A stretch of DNA of 64,000 bases from Virgibacillus sp. NKC19-3 (GTDB lineage Bacteria > Bacillota > Bacilli > Bacillales > Amphibacillaceae), in NCBI RefSeq assembly GCF_019837165.1, contig NZ_JAGYHC010000001.1, forward strand, positions 434,001-498,000. Direction: 5' to 3'. The translations under genes and the position numbers were made by a program. Positions 42,609 to 51,989 of this stretch are shown here, one piece after another (positions within the stretch are counted from its first letter, which is position 1; each line of letters opens with the position of its first letter). The notes beneath the pieces were generated by a model. That model saw only the letters and a list, made by a program, of their open reading frames with translations, was not told the DNA's origin and did no database searches.

Positions 42609-43196
42609 ATGACAGGTAGAAAGTTGACAACTTCTGATCGGATTCTTCAATCGGCGCTTCAATTGATGAAGGATAAAGGTTTTCATTTAGTAACGATTAA
42701 AGAGATTGCAGATGCAGCTCAGGTAAGTGAAATGACCGTTTTTCGCCATTTTGAAACAAAAAAAGGGGTACTGGAAGCAGCAGTTGAAAGAAATAAAGTG
42801 GTGCCGAGCTTTCAACAAACCTTTGAAGAAAGGATTGTTTGGGATTTAGAAAAAGATTTGCTACAGATCGCTCATTTATATCTGCAATTAATGGAAGGAA
42901 ATGAATCTATTTGCCTGATTGCTGCTCAAGAAAGAACTACAATGCCGGAATTAGTTGATTTGGTTTCTGACAATACAGATAAACTAAAACATTTTATTTC
43001 TCATTATTTTCAACAAATGCAGGAACAAGGGAAGATGACAAAGACTGATTCATATGCGCAAGCTTCTCTATTTGTAGCTACATTATTTAGTTATTTTATA
43101 TCTACTGCTTTATGGAAAGATAAGTTCATGAATCTTACCAAGGAGGCATTTATTACAAATAGTGTACACACATTTTGTTATGGATTGATGAAGTAA
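42609..43196 (+). CDS. TetR family transcriptional regulator
   Basis: A 195-residue regulator with N-terminal helix-turn-helix (ILQSALQLMKDKGFHLVTIKEIADAAQVSEMTVFRHFETKKGVLEA) and a helical ligand domain. ATG 42609 is chosen because the longer frame from 42564 runs through the operator and the likely transcription start. It is followed 15 bases later by the DUF6220 gene. Shared palindromes before this gene and before the NAD(P)-binding gene define a small regulon. Confidence 0.9.
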   Translation: MTGRKLTTSDRILQSALQLMKDKGFHLVTIKEIADAAQVSEMTVFRHFETKKGVLEAAVERNKVVPSFQQTFEERIVWDLEKDLLQIAHLYLQLMEGNESICLIAAQERTTMPELVDLVSDNTDKLKHFISHYFQQMQEQGKMTKTDSYAQASLFVATLFSYFISTALWKDKFMNLTKEAFITNSVHTFCYGLMK

Positions 43197-43211
43197 AGGA
43201 GGTGATTACAC

Positions 43212-43589
43212 TTGACGCAGTTCAATAACCGAATTCACTATTCGAGACAAGGGTTTCTTGTTTTAGCATGGGTATTTGTTATTTGTATTGTTGCCCAGAC
43301 ATTCATTGCAGGCATGGCCATTTTCAATAATTATGCGTATTGGGGATATCACACAACGTTTGTCATCGGTTTTCAATTTATCCCAGTTCTTATGCTGATT
43401 CTTGCTTTTACGGGGCGGATTTCCAAAAGGATCCGCTGGCAGGTTGTTGCATTATTCCTGCTGATTGTGCCGCTTCAATATGTAAGTGTGCATGTTCCTG
43501 TCATAGGCGCGATACATCCGGTTGTTCCGTTCGTTTTATTTTTGCTGACGCTTCGTATTATAAAACAAGTAAAGAGAGCTGGAGAATGA
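43212..43589 (+). CDS. DUF6220 family membrane protein
   Basis: A 125-residue protein with four membrane helices (about residues 14-36, 45-66, 74-95 and 98-116) and the DUF6220 pattern (VFVICIVAQTFIAGMAIF, YWGYHTTFVIGFQFIPVLMLILAFTGR, HPVVPFVLFLLT). AGGAGGTGA lies six bases before a TTG at 43212, which I take as start. It is in one operon with the TetR regulator. The function is unknown; an analogy to small quinone or haem-binding membrane proteins is possible but unproven. Confidence 0.82.
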   Translation: MTQFNNRIHYSRQGFLVLAWVFVICIVAQTFIAGMAIFNNYAYWGYHTTFVIGFQFIPVLMLILAFTGRISKRIRWQVVALFLLIVPLQYVSVHVPVIGAIHPVVPFVLFLLTLRIIKQVKRAGE

Positions 43590-43650
43590 TATAACCTGGA
43601 GAAGCGATGGTAATGAGAATAAGATATACTTGGTTGGCAGCCACATTTAT

Positions 43651-43703
43651 AATTCTATAATTATAGAATTAAAATTTTAAGATGAATGTTAGTTATAACT
43701 AAC
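43651..43703 (+). promoter_or_regulatory. palindromic promoter and TetR operator of the NAD(P)-binding gene
   Basis: A perfect 20-base palindrome AATTCTATAATTATAGAATT (43651-43670) contains a TATAAT -10. A perfect 16-base palindrome GTTAGTTATAACTAAC (43688-43703) follows, the same sequence type as the TetR operator at 42553-42582. Confidence 0.7.
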
Positions 43704-43724
43704 TAACAAATGGAGGTGTAACTT

Positions 43725-44360
43725 GTGAAAGTTGTTGTGTTTGGCGCTACTGGAAATACAGGAATTGAGTTAGTGAAACAATTATTGTTAGCAGGACATG
43801 AAGTAACAGCAATTGTACGTAAACCAGAGAAATTAGCATTGTTCGGGACACAATTGATCATTGTAAAGGGGGATGTGCTAAAACCGTCCACATTGGATGG
43901 GAAAATGATGGGAAAAGACGCCGTCCTTTCGGTGCTTGGCGGAAGTCATCGTGAACCGACAACCGTCTATTCAGAAGGTATGGAAAATATAATGAACGAG
44001 ATGCGAAAATCTGGGGTGAGGCGACTGGTTTGTCTGTCAGCGGAAACATTGAAATCGAAACAAGCGGCTTCGATGAAAGAACGAATTCTATTAAAAGTGT
44101 TATGGAAGATATTTTATAATATATATAGTGACATGCAACGTATGGAAGAGAAGATTTATCGCAGTAATCTTGATTGGACCATTATTCGTCCGCCTAGACT
44201 GACAAATGGAGATAAAACCGGTGATTTTCAAATCGCTATCAATCAACCAATTTCTAAAGGAAAAGGAAGTATATCAACTGTTGACCTTTCAACATGTATG
44301 GCGCTTCAACTAACAAACCCAGCTTCTATTCATCATGTTGTATATGTTTCCAGAACGTAA
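43725..44360 (+). CDS. NAD(P)-binding NmrA-like reductase
   Basis: A 211-residue atypical SDR. The Rossmann motif GATGNTGIE is at residues 6-14, followed by GHEVTAIVRKPEKL, and a C-terminal DWTIIRPPRLTNGDKTGDF. The catalytic Tyr-x-x-x-Lys of classical SDRs is not seen, so a redox-sensing or NAD(P)H-binding role, as in NmrA/YwnB-like proteins, is likely. GGAGGTG lies five bases before the GTG at 43725. The promoter has the TetR palindrome. A terminator follows at 44449. Confidence 0.88.
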   Translation: MKVVVFGATGNTGIELVKQLLLAGHEVTAIVRKPEKLALFGTQLIIVKGDVLKPSTLDGKMMGKDAVLSVLGGSHREPTTVYSEGMENIMNEMRKSGVRRLVCLSAETLKSKQAASMKERILLKVLWKIFYNIYSDMQRMEEKIYRSNLDWTIIRPPRLTNGDKTGDFQIAINQPISKGKGSISTVDLSTCMALQLTNPASIHHVVYVSRT

Positions 44361-44761
44361 GATAAACAAATTAATTGGATTCGGATAATTTTGAATGTAT
44401 CTTGTTGCTGATGGTGGTTATGAAATCTATTTGTTATAGAAGGCATTTAAGAGAGGGCGTGTTCCTTCTCTTTTTAATGTGACATTTTAGAGGAGGCAAC
44501 TATTCATTTGATTTTACGGAGATAGCTCCAGCTATCCTACATTTTTCATTGTTCCCACATATATTTGATACGTTTCCATACACAAACTAACCATGCATAA
44601 AGCTAGAGTTATCTAATTCTTTACTTTCCAAATTATTATAGATTATAATTACATGTGGATACGAATATTGTTTATCATTGACATCTCTCTACATTGGTTC
44701 TCTTCTTCAGTTAGTAGCTTTAATCAATCAACATTAACGATTACGAAGGGAGAAGAGAATT
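44361..44761. other. 400-base intergenic region before the LicR-type gene
   Basis: It begins with a terminator: AAGAGAGGG pairs with CCTTCTCTTTTT (44449-44475). A second small hairpin GATAGC/GCTATC lies near 44521-44538. No gene is seen in the remainder, which should hold the promoter of the regulator gene. Confidence 0.5.
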
Positions 44762-46653
44762 ATGAACAAGCGACAAATACAGTTAACGCTATGTCTGATA
44801 AAAAAAGATGATTGGATTACAGGGGAGCAGTTAGCTTCGTATCTAGGCGTTAGTTCGCGTACTATTCGCAATGATATTCAATTTCTAAAGTCAACGGGTC
44901 TAATAATAAAATCCTCTAAACAGGATGGATACCGATTGGAAAATGTCGAAGATGGTATCCGACTATTGGAGCAGAATAATGAATTTCCCGAAAGTGCACA
45001 CGAACGTATGATGGTTGTGCTAAAAACTTTACTTAAATCCTCAGAGCCAAAAAATATATACGATTTAGCTGATGACTTATTTGTTAGCGAATCTACGATA
45101 GAAAAGGATTTGTACCATCTGAAAGCAGTTATTTCCAACACTGAAGATAAGGTACAGTTAAAAAGGACAGCCAACACGTTTGTCATTGAAGGAAGTACCC
45201 GAGCAAAAAGAACCTTGTGGTCGAAATTGTTATTACATGAAGTAAAAGAAAGTGCTTTTGATATTAATGTATTTGAAAATCAATTTGATGACATTAATCT
45301 TAAAAAAATTAAGGAAGTTCTGGAAGATGCGCTACGAAAATATGAGCTGCATTTTACGGATTTGTCTATCCTAAGTATGGTTATTCATATAGCAATTGTG
45401 ATTGACACTATACAACGTAATGAGGAAACTATTTCCTCTACAGAAATTGACTTTATCAGCTCTAAAGAAGAGTTGTCTGCCGCTCATGGTATTTGTGATA
45501 AGCTTGAAAATATGTATCATGTTACAATTCCTCCACCGGAACGAGATTATTTAGCTATTTTACTTGGTGGGAAAAAAAGCTCTTCTTATAAAGGAGATAG
45601 AAAGGCAACAGTTACGAATGGCTTTTTTTCAAAATTAGTAAATGATTTGCTTATGTCCATTGATGACACTTTCTTGGTTGACCTAAGCAACGATGAGGAG
45701 CTATTCACTGGGCTAGTCATGCATTTCAAATCACTTTACAATCGAAACAGACGCAGTGTTGAAATTCATAATCCCATTTTAACGGATACTAAAAAAAGAT
45801 TTCCATTTATATACGATATGGGCATATTTATGGGAATGCAATATGAAAAAGAAACAGGGCAAAAGTTAAATGAAGATGAAATCGGTTTATTGACATTGCA
45901 TCTTTGCATAGCTTTTGAGCGTATTGCAAAGCAAGAACAAGCAAAGAAACGTATTGCGATTCTTTGTCCGACAGGTTTCACTACCAGCCGTTTGTTGAAG
46001 GTGAAATTGGAAAACGTGTATGGTGAACAAATTGATGAGTTAGAATTGTTTTCGATATCGGATCGAAATTCCATTACGAAATTTAATCCGGATTTAATTC
46101 TTACAACCTCAAAGGTATCTGAAGATTTCCCTTTTGATACAATAGAGGTTTCACCGTTCTTGTCTGAACAGGATGAGAAAAAATTAAACGCGTATTTTCA
46201 ATCCATAGATCAAGTATGGGGGAGCGAGGATATTAATTCCTATTTTTATAGATCCTTGTTTTTTAAGGATTTAAACTTTCAAACGCCGAATGAGGTCATT
46301 GCTTTCCTTTCGAGTAAATTGGAAGATCAAGCAATAGTGCCTCCAGGATACAATGACCTAATTTTGTCCCGGGAGGCCATATCTTCAACTGCTTTTGGAA
46401 ATTTGATTGCCTTACCACATCCAATTGAAAAGGTAGCTAAAAAAACGGTAATATCCGTTGGTATATTAAATAAGCCAATCCAGTGGGGGATAAAAAAGTA
46501 CAACTTGTTTTGCTGTTTGCTCTTGCAAATGACAAAAGGGAGTTAATGGATGGGTTGTTTCAGAAAATAATAGCGTTGTTGGATGATAAAGAAAAGGTAA
46601 AAGAGATAACACAAATTAATAGTTATGAATCGTTTATTCAATTAATCAGCTAA
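44762..46653 (+). pseudogene. LicR/BglG-type PTS-regulated activator, frameshifted in EIIA
   Basis: The frame has two HTH domains (residues about 5-60 and 85-140), two PRD domains, an EIIB-like domain (AILCPTGFTTSRLL) and an EIIA domain (FGNLIALPHPIEK). At CAGTGGGGGATAAAAAAG (46482-46499) one G is missing; the first frame ends at 46546 after 594 codons, while the proper EIIA end (QLVLLFALANDKRELMDGLFQKI to QLIS) continues to 46653. The lost part is the last 50 residues of EIIA. It lies upstream of, and probably controlled, the beta-glucoside PTS operon. AAGGGAG precedes the ATG. Confidence 0.82.
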
Positions 46654-46656
46654 TAT

Positions 46657-46701
46657 AAAGCTATGCGTGATGGTGGAACCCTCGCGCATAGCTTTTTTAT
46701 A
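46657..46701 (+). terminator. rho-independent terminator after the LicR-type gene
   Basis: AAAGCTATGCGTGA pairs with TCGCGCATAGCTTTTTT with minor mismatches around a ten-base loop, followed by TAT. Confidence 0.85.
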
Positions 46702-46731
46702 TGAACATCACACTTTTCCTAATGCAAGCGG

Positions 46732-46745
46732 AAAATACGTATTTT
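46732..46745 (+). promoter_or_regulatory. palindrome upstream of the PTS operon
   Basis: AAAATACGTATTTT is a perfect 14-base palindrome about 65 bases before the EIIA start; it is a candidate target of the LicR-type activator. Confidence 0.5.
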
Positions 46746-46807
46746 AGTTTTGATGACTACTGAATTATGATGAATGTGTAGAGAACAGATAGAGAGGTGT
46801 CAATGGA

Positions 46808-47143
46808 ATGAGTTCAAACGAGGGGACTGAAGCTGTTTCGTTTGGTTTGATTTTTCACAGTGGTAATGCTCGTAGCTATGGCATGGAGGCTATTACTAAT
46901 GCGAAGAATGGGGATATGGACAAGGCGAAACAAAGTATTGAAATGGGTAAACAAGAATTACTTAATGCCCAAAAAGTGCACGCCAATATGATCCAAAAGG
47001 AGGCTGATGGAGATGCTACAGAACTATCACTGTTACTGATGCACAGTGAAGACCATTTTATGATGGGACAGCTAACACTAGATATGGCAAGTGAATTAGT
47101 AGATGTTTATCAAAAATTGGAAGGGGAGGTAAAAGATAAATGA
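46808..47143 (+). CDS. PTS lactose/cellobiose-family EIIA component
   Basis: A 111-residue three-helix EIIA of the Lac family (VSFGLIFHSGNARSYGMEAI, then LLLMHSEDHFMM with the phospho-His at about residue 79). It passes phosphate from HPr to the EIIB encoded downstream. GAGAGGTG precedes the ATG. The GH1 gene overlaps its stop by four bases (ATGA), so the order is EIIA, phospho-beta-glucosidase, EIIB, EIIC in one operon. Confidence 0.9.
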   Translation: MSSNEGTEAVSFGLIFHSGNARSYGMEAITNAKNGDMDKAKQSIEMGKQELLNAQKVHANMIQKEADGDATELSLLLMHSEDHFMMGQLTLDMASELVDVYQKLEGEVKDK

Positions 47144-48546
47144 TAAATGAGAACTTTCTTTGGGGCACGGCAACAGCATCCTATCAATGTGAGGGAGGAT
47201 GGAATGAAGGTGGAAGAGTTCCCTCATTATGGGACGTTTATTTACATGAAAATAACTTGGAAAATGGTGATGATGCCTCTGATCATTATCATAAGTACAA
47301 AGAGGATATTCGGTTGATGAAAGAAGGTGGGCATAAAGCCTATCGTTTTTCCATCGCTTGGCCAAGAATTATAAAAAATAAGGAAGGCGAGGTTAATCCA
47401 GAGGGTATACAATTTTATCACAATGTGATTGATGAATGTCTAAAAAACGGTATCGAACCATTTGTGACTCTTTTTCATTGGGATCTCCCCCAATATTTAG
47501 AGGATAGAGGTGGATGGATAGAGCGCGACATTTGTTCTGCTTTCGTAGAATATGCGCGTGTTTGCTTTGAAGCGTACAAGGATAAAGTTACATTTTGGTC
47601 AACATTCAATGAACCTCGCTATTATGTTTTTAGTGGTTACAAAATAGGAAATTACCCTCCAGGTTTAGATGATACACAAAAAACAATTCAAGGTTCTTTC
47701 TATATGATGCTTGCAAATGCATTAACTGTAAAATTATTTAGAGAGATGAAGGTGCCCGGTCAAATTGGAATTGTCCACAGCTATGCGCCGGTTTCTGGCG
47801 TCGACAACAGCTTGGAAACAAAAATCGCCATGCGAAAGGCCGATAACTTCTTTAATAATTGGATCCTGGACACGGCAATAAAAGGTGAAATACCAATCGA
47901 TATGCTATCCATTCTTAACGAAAAATATGATTTGAGCTTTATGAAAGAAGAAGATTTTGAAGAAATTAAGCAGAACACTGTAGACTTCGTTGGTTTGAAC
48001 TATTATGCACGTGCTCTTATAAAACCATACACCAGTGGCGAAACCATTTTACGTATCAATAACAAAGGAAAAGAAGCAAAAGGCACGAGTAAGGTAGTCG
48101 TAAAAGATTGGTTTGAGCAAGTGTTTGATAACCCGGATTCTACTTACACCGAATGGGATACGGAGATCTATCCGCAAGGTCTATATCAGGGCATTATGCA
48201 AGCGTATCGAAAATACGGGATACCAATCTATATCACGGAAAATGGCATTGCTTTCTATGAAGATGTCCCGAATGAGGAATCCGTTGACGATCAGGGAAGA
48301 ATCCATTTCCTAAATGAGCATATCGATGCAATCCTGCGAGCAGCTGAGGATGGGGCAGATGTGCGAGGATACTTTGTATGGTCGACCATGGATATCTACT
48401 CTTGGAAAAACGGACATGAAAAACGCTATGGACTAATTGGAGTAGACTTTGATAACAACTTTGAAAGAAAACCGAAATCGTCGTATTACTGGTATAAAAG
48501 AGTCTGTGAATCAAACGGTGCTACGATAGAGAGGAGTAAAAGGTGA
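47140..48546 (+). CDS. 6-phospho-beta-glucosidase (GH1)
   Basis: A 468-residue GH1 enzyme. The acid/base is Glu158 in STFNEPR and the nucleophile Glu367 in YITENGIA. FLWGTATASYQCEG and SIAWPRI at the N-terminus are GH1 signatures. It splits the phosphorylated beta-glucosides delivered by the PTS genes around it. GGGGAGG lies about ten bases before the ATG, inside the EIIA gene, and EIIB starts at its last base. Confidence 0.93.
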   Translation: MINENFLWGTATASYQCEGGWNEGGRVPSLWDVYLHENNLENGDDASDHYHKYKEDIRLMKEGGHKAYRFSIAWPRIIKNKEGEVNPEGIQFYHNVIDECLKNGIEPFVTLFHWDLPQYLEDRGGWIERDICSAFVEYARVCFEAYKDKVTFWSTFNEPRYYVFSGYKIGNYPPGLDDTQKTIQGSFYMMLANALTVKLFREMKVPGQIGIVHSYAPVSGVDNSLETKIAMRKADNFFNNWILDTAIKGEIPIDMLSILNEKYDLSFMKEEDFEEIKQNTVDFVGLNYYARALIKPYTSGETILRINNKGKEAKGTSKVVVKDWFEQVFDNPDSTYTEWDTEIYPQGLYQGIMQAYRKYGIPIYITENGIAFYEDVPNEESVDDQGRIHFLNEHIDAILRAAEDGADVRGYFVWSTMDIYSWKNGHEKRYGLIGVDFDNNFERKPKSSYYWYKRVCESNGATIERSKR

Positions 48547-48842
48547 TGTTGAATATCCTAATTGTATGTAATGCCGGAATGTCGTCGGGAATATTAGCAC
48601 GAAAAATGCAAGATTCGTCAAACGGAAAGGCAACGGTAAAGGCAGTCGGAGTTAGTGAGTACCAAGAACATTTAGAAAATGTTGATATGATACTAGTAGG
48701 GCCGCAAATTCGCTTCCAATTAAAAGACATACAAGAAAATGCTGGAGTTCCAGCTACAACTATTGATATGCCAAAATATGGAATAATGGATGCCGAGGGG
48801 ATATTAAAAGATGCTTTACAATTTCATGAGGGAGACGAATAG
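48546..48842 (+). CDS. PTS cellobiose-family EIIB component
   Basis: A 98-residue EIIB with the P-loop ILIVCNAGMSSGILARKM, phospho-cysteine at residue 8. It takes phosphate from EIIA and gives it to the incoming sugar held by EIIC. AGAGGAG lies about ten bases before ATG 48546, which overlaps the end of the glucosidase gene. EIIC begins two bases after its stop. Confidence 0.92.
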   Translation: MLNILIVCNAGMSSGILARKMQDSSNGKATVKAVGVSEYQEHLENVDMILVGPQIRFQLKDIQENAGVPATTIDMPKYGIMDAEGILKDALQFHEGDE

Positions 48843-48844
48843 AT

Positions 48845-50173
48845 ATGGGCATCTTTGATTCGTTTAGTTCACTTATGGAAGATAAAATTATGCCAGTTGC
48901 AAATAAAGTAGGACAGCAGCGACATCTTGCATCAATTCGCGATGCTTTTATCAGCCTGTTGCCGATCATGTTAGTAGGGGGAATTGCAGCAATTATCAAT
49001 TCTCCCCTCACTACAGATGAAACAACTAATCAACTTTTGCTTGCATGGGAAAGCTTTGCGGATAATAATGGAGCCATTCTTAATTGGATATTTGATTTCA
49101 CATTAGGTGCACTTTCCTTATATGTGTGTATTGGGATCACTCATTTTTTGAGTCGTTTTTATAAGATCAATTCATTTATCCCGATTTTATTTTCAGTAAT
49201 GGGCTTTTTCTTACTTGTTACCCAACCAGTGAGTGGAGAAGGCGCAGTGCTAGACTATAGCTTTATTGATGGTACAGGATTACTTCCGACAATCATAATT
49301 GCCATTGGGACGACAGAGTTATACAGAATTATGAAGCAGAGGAATTTTGGGAAGATCAGCATGCCATCTAATGTCCCGGCTAGCTTAAGTGATGTCTTTG
49401 CATCACTCATTCCTGGAATGATTATTGTAGCGGTTTTTGTTGCTGTTCATTCCGCTTTTGACGCTTTCGATCACACTCTTGCAACTGCTATATTTGATTT
49501 GTTATCACCAACATTAAATGCTGCGGATAGTCTGGGTTTTGTTGTGACCATCACCTTTGTAACACACTTATTTTGGTTTTTTGGAATTCATGATGCTACA
49601 CTTGCAGGCGTCATGGGGCCAATTCGTGACGGCAATTTATCCATTAACGCTTCTGCCCAGATCGCCGGAGAACAATTGCCTCATATTTTCACAACATCAT
49701 TTTGGACATATTTCACCGTTATCGGTGGTTCGGGTTCCGTCATTGGCTTAGCTATTTTGCTAGTGTTCATGACTAAGTCAAAACAGCTAAAGACTGTTGG
49801 GAAGGTCGGAATAGTGCCAGCGCTTTTCGGTATTTCGGAACCGTTAATTTTCGGTGTTCCATTGATGTTAAATCCGATATTCTTGCTTCCTTTCTTACTG
49901 ACATCGACAATGAATGCGATTATTAGTTATATTCTTATGGCGAGTGGGGTGATCGGGAGCACCTTTGCCAATCTATCGTGGCAAATGCCACCATTTATAG
50001 GAGCGTTTTTTTCAACACTGGATTGGAAAGCGCCAATTCTTGTTATTCTTTTAATTATATTAAACGCATTGATGTACTATCCCTTTGTTAAAATTTACGA
50101 TCGACAGCTTAGCGAAAGAGAAAATAAAGACACGGAAAAGTCAAAGGAAGAGGGGGAGTCTGAGGGTTCTTGA
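48845..50173 (+). CDS. PTS cellobiose-family EIIC permease
   Basis: A 442-residue membrane protein of the cellobiose EIIC family: about ten helices, the helix-entry loop GGIAAIINSP, FFGIHDATLAGVMGP and FGISEPLIFGVPLMLNP (sugar-binding motif with the conserved Glu and Pro). The tail after residue 425 is short and charged (SERENKDTEKSKEEGESEGS). It starts two bases after EIIB. The sugar is likely cellobiose or another beta-glucoside given the GH1 partner. Confidence 0.92.
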   Translation: MGIFDSFSSLMEDKIMPVANKVGQQRHLASIRDAFISLLPIMLVGGIAAIINSPLTTDETTNQLLLAWESFADNNGAILNWIFDFTLGALSLYVCIGITHFLSRFYKINSFIPILFSVMGFFLLVTQPVSGEGAVLDYSFIDGTGLLPTIIIAIGTTELYRIMKQRNFGKISMPSNVPASLSDVFASLIPGMIIVAVFVAVHSAFDAFDHTLATAIFDLLSPTLNAADSLGFVVTITFVTHLFWFFGIHDATLAGVMGPIRDGNLSINASAQIAGEQLPHIFTTSFWTYFTVIGGSGSVIGLAILLVFMTKSKQLKTVGKVGIVPALFGISEPLIFGVPLMLNPIFLLPFLLTSTMNAIISYILMASGVIGSTFANLSWQMPPFIGAFFSTLDWKAPILVILLIILNALMYYPFVKIYDRQLSERENKDTEKSKEEGESEGS

Positions 50174-50266
50174 GGCTTAAACCTATGTTTGCTTCATAAT
50201 AAACTGAAGGAAGCAGATGTATGGATCAATGTGTATTTGAGGTAATGAAATGAAGAAAGTATTAGA

Positions 50267-50360
50267 GGATGTTCAATAAGGACGTACGCCCTTTACTAGG
50301 TGGGCCATCCATTCCCAGCGTAAAAGTCGATATGTCTTTTGCCGGACATGTTGAACATCC
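50267..50360. repeat. inverted-repeat-bounded segment, possible miniature element
   Basis: GGATGTTCAA (50267-50276) and TTGAACATCC (50351-50360) bound 74 bases with no coding potential. The perfect 10-base ends could mark a small mobile element or a long hairpin acting as terminator of the PTS operon. Confidence 0.4.
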
Positions 50361-50394
50361 TTCCTTCAACGAGCAAATTCTTAGCAATGTTTAT

Positions 50395-51237
50395 TTAGCC
50401 GGCAACATCCTCTTCCACTTGTATCATGATTCTGATGACATAATTTGCCCCCGTATTGAAGTTTGGCCCACCCATCAGATATAGATATTCTTCAAAGCTG
50501 TCACCGCAAATGCGGTATCCTTCCTTATCCAAATAATCTTTTATTTTGTCATATGTTTGATACGTTTCCATGTAACTACCTTGATGATAACCGATGACAT
50601 ATTTCCCGGCTTTTTTCGTAAATGTTTTTGTTAAATTAAGCTGATTCTTATGCAAATAGAAATGCGAATAATTCAAGTAATCGCCTTCCTCGATTTGCCT
50701 TTGTCCAATCAAAGCTCCCCAATTGTCGATATTGATTTCACCTTGTTTTATATATTCCATAAACGATATTATCATGCTCGCGATATCTCTATAGGAGGAG
50801 TTTAAAATGTTCTCACTTAAACCAAGATATGCGGTTTCCATGTCCTCGATGGTAAATTGATCAAGATCCAACTGGAGCCCTTGTTTGATTTGTTTCACCT
50901 GATTTTGAACGAATTGTTGTATGCGATTCATTTTCTGGATTTTTATTTCCACCAGTTTTTCTTGTTCTGTTAATAAATCCATGGTTTTCTTCGCATTATT
51001 GGACTGTAAAAAGCTTTTAATTTCTCCTAAAGATAGACCGATTTCTTTTAGCATGGCAATCACGGTAAAAGCCTCTGTTTGTTGGATGGAATAATAGCGA
51101 TATCCTTTTTCGTCTTTCCATTCAGGTTCTAACAATCCAATCTCGTCATAGTGGAAAAGTGTTTGCTTTTTCACGCCACATAAGTCTGCAAATTCGCCTG
51201 TTGTCATCAGTTTAGTTGCAGAGTCCATTTTTTTCAC
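50395..51237 (-). CDS. MerR family regulator with GyrI-like effector domain
   Basis: A 280-residue BmrR-like protein: N-terminal MerR winged helix (MTTGEFADLCGVKKQTLFHYDEIGLLEPEWKDEKGYRYYS), a coiled-coil dimer helix (residues about 90-120) and a C-terminal ligand domain (KYVIGYHQGSYMETYQTYDKIKDYL, EEYLY). Such proteins activate a multidrug exporter on binding a hydrophobic drug. GAGGTG lies upstream of the ATG. It is divergent from the small multidrug exporter gene, with a 19-base-spacer promoter between them. Confidence 0.9.
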   Translation of the reverse strand: MKKMDSATKLMTTGEFADLCGVKKQTLFHYDEIGLLEPEWKDEKGYRYYSIQQTEAFTVIAMLKEIGLSLGEIKSFLQSNNAKKTMDLLTEQEKLVEIKIQKMNRIQQFVQNQVKQIKQGLQLDLDQFTIEDMETAYLGLSENILNSSYRDIASMIISFMEYIKQGEINIDNWGALIGQRQIEEGDYLNYSHFYLHKNQLNLTKTFTKKAGKYVIGYHQGSYMETYQTYDKIKDYLDKEGYRICGDSFEEYLYLMGGPNFNTGANYVIRIMIQVEEDVAG

Positions 51238-51246
51238 CTCTTTTTC

Positions 51247-51277
51247 TTGAGTATACGGTAACCATATACTTTATATT
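51247..51277 (+). promoter_or_regulatory. MerR-type promoter with 19-base spacer
   Basis: TTGAGT and TATATT are separated by 19 bases, and the spacer contains the 21-base inverted repeat AGTATA..GGTAACC..TATACT (51250-51270). A long spacer with a central palindrome is the hallmark of MerR-activated promoters; it points at the exporter gene. Confidence 0.75.
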
Positions 51278-51320
51278 ATACTATAGAAAATGAAAGGTAA
51301 GCGCAAGAGGTGATATCGTT

Positions 51321-51755
51321 ATGTTAAATTACTTGTTATTAGCAGTCACTGCATGGTTTATGGGATTCTTTCCAATGTTTGAAATCTATATTGCGATTCC
51401 CGTTTCAATGGCAATGGGATTGGATACCATATCTTCCATTGTCTGGGCAGGATTGGGGAATTTTTTACCGGTTCCTCTGATTGCCTTTTTTTATCGGCTT
51501 CTTGCAAAATCGGAACGGATAAAGAACTGGCTAGAAAAATTAACTAACAGCAAATATAAAAATCGTATTGAAAAACAAGGGCCGTTGGTGGTTCTATTGC
51601 TTACGCCTATTATTGGCTCTTGGGCGGTTGCGGTCATTGCCAATGGTATCGGGATGAATAAGACGAAACTATTCATATCTGCAGGCGGAAGTATTTTACT
51701 GTATGGAATTATACTTGCGGTTTTAACGCATTTGGGTATTGATGTTGTAAGTTGA
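51321..51755 (+). CDS. small multidrug export family protein
   Basis: A 144-residue protein with four membrane segments and the Sm_multidrug_ex pattern (GFFPMFEIYIAIPVSMAMG, WAGLGNFLPVPLIAFFYRLL, LLTPIIGSWAVAVIANGIGM). Despite the name, the family's transport role is poorly established. AAGAGGTGAT lies seven bases before the ATG. It is divergent from, and probably activated by, the MerR regulator. Confidence 0.88.
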   Translation: MLNYLLLAVTAWFMGFFPMFEIYIAIPVSMAMGLDTISSIVWAGLGNFLPVPLIAFFYRLLAKSERIKNWLEKLTNSKYKNRIEKQGPLVVLLLTPIIGSWAVAVIANGIGMNKTKLFISAGGSILLYGIILAVLTHLGIDVVS

Positions 51756-51989
51756 ATATGTTCTTGCGCCCGTATTTTCAAATTAATATTCATTCATGTA
51801 GAATAGTTTTCAAGAAACGGTGTCCATCGATTTGCAAGTCTTCAATGTGATCATATGTGATGAATTTATTTATCGTGGGAGGTGAACGGTCATGGCCCAA
51901 AGAATAGAGAATGCAGTTTGATAGAGCTTCAAGTATATTCGGGTTATGTTCGTCAAAATAATTGAAGGGGATAGCAAAGGGTGACTTCG

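Noticed and set aside
50269-50484. Plus-strand frame overlapping the end of the MerR gene
   Set aside because: Its second half is antisense to the regulator and the first half lies in the inverted-repeat segment; no ribosome site.
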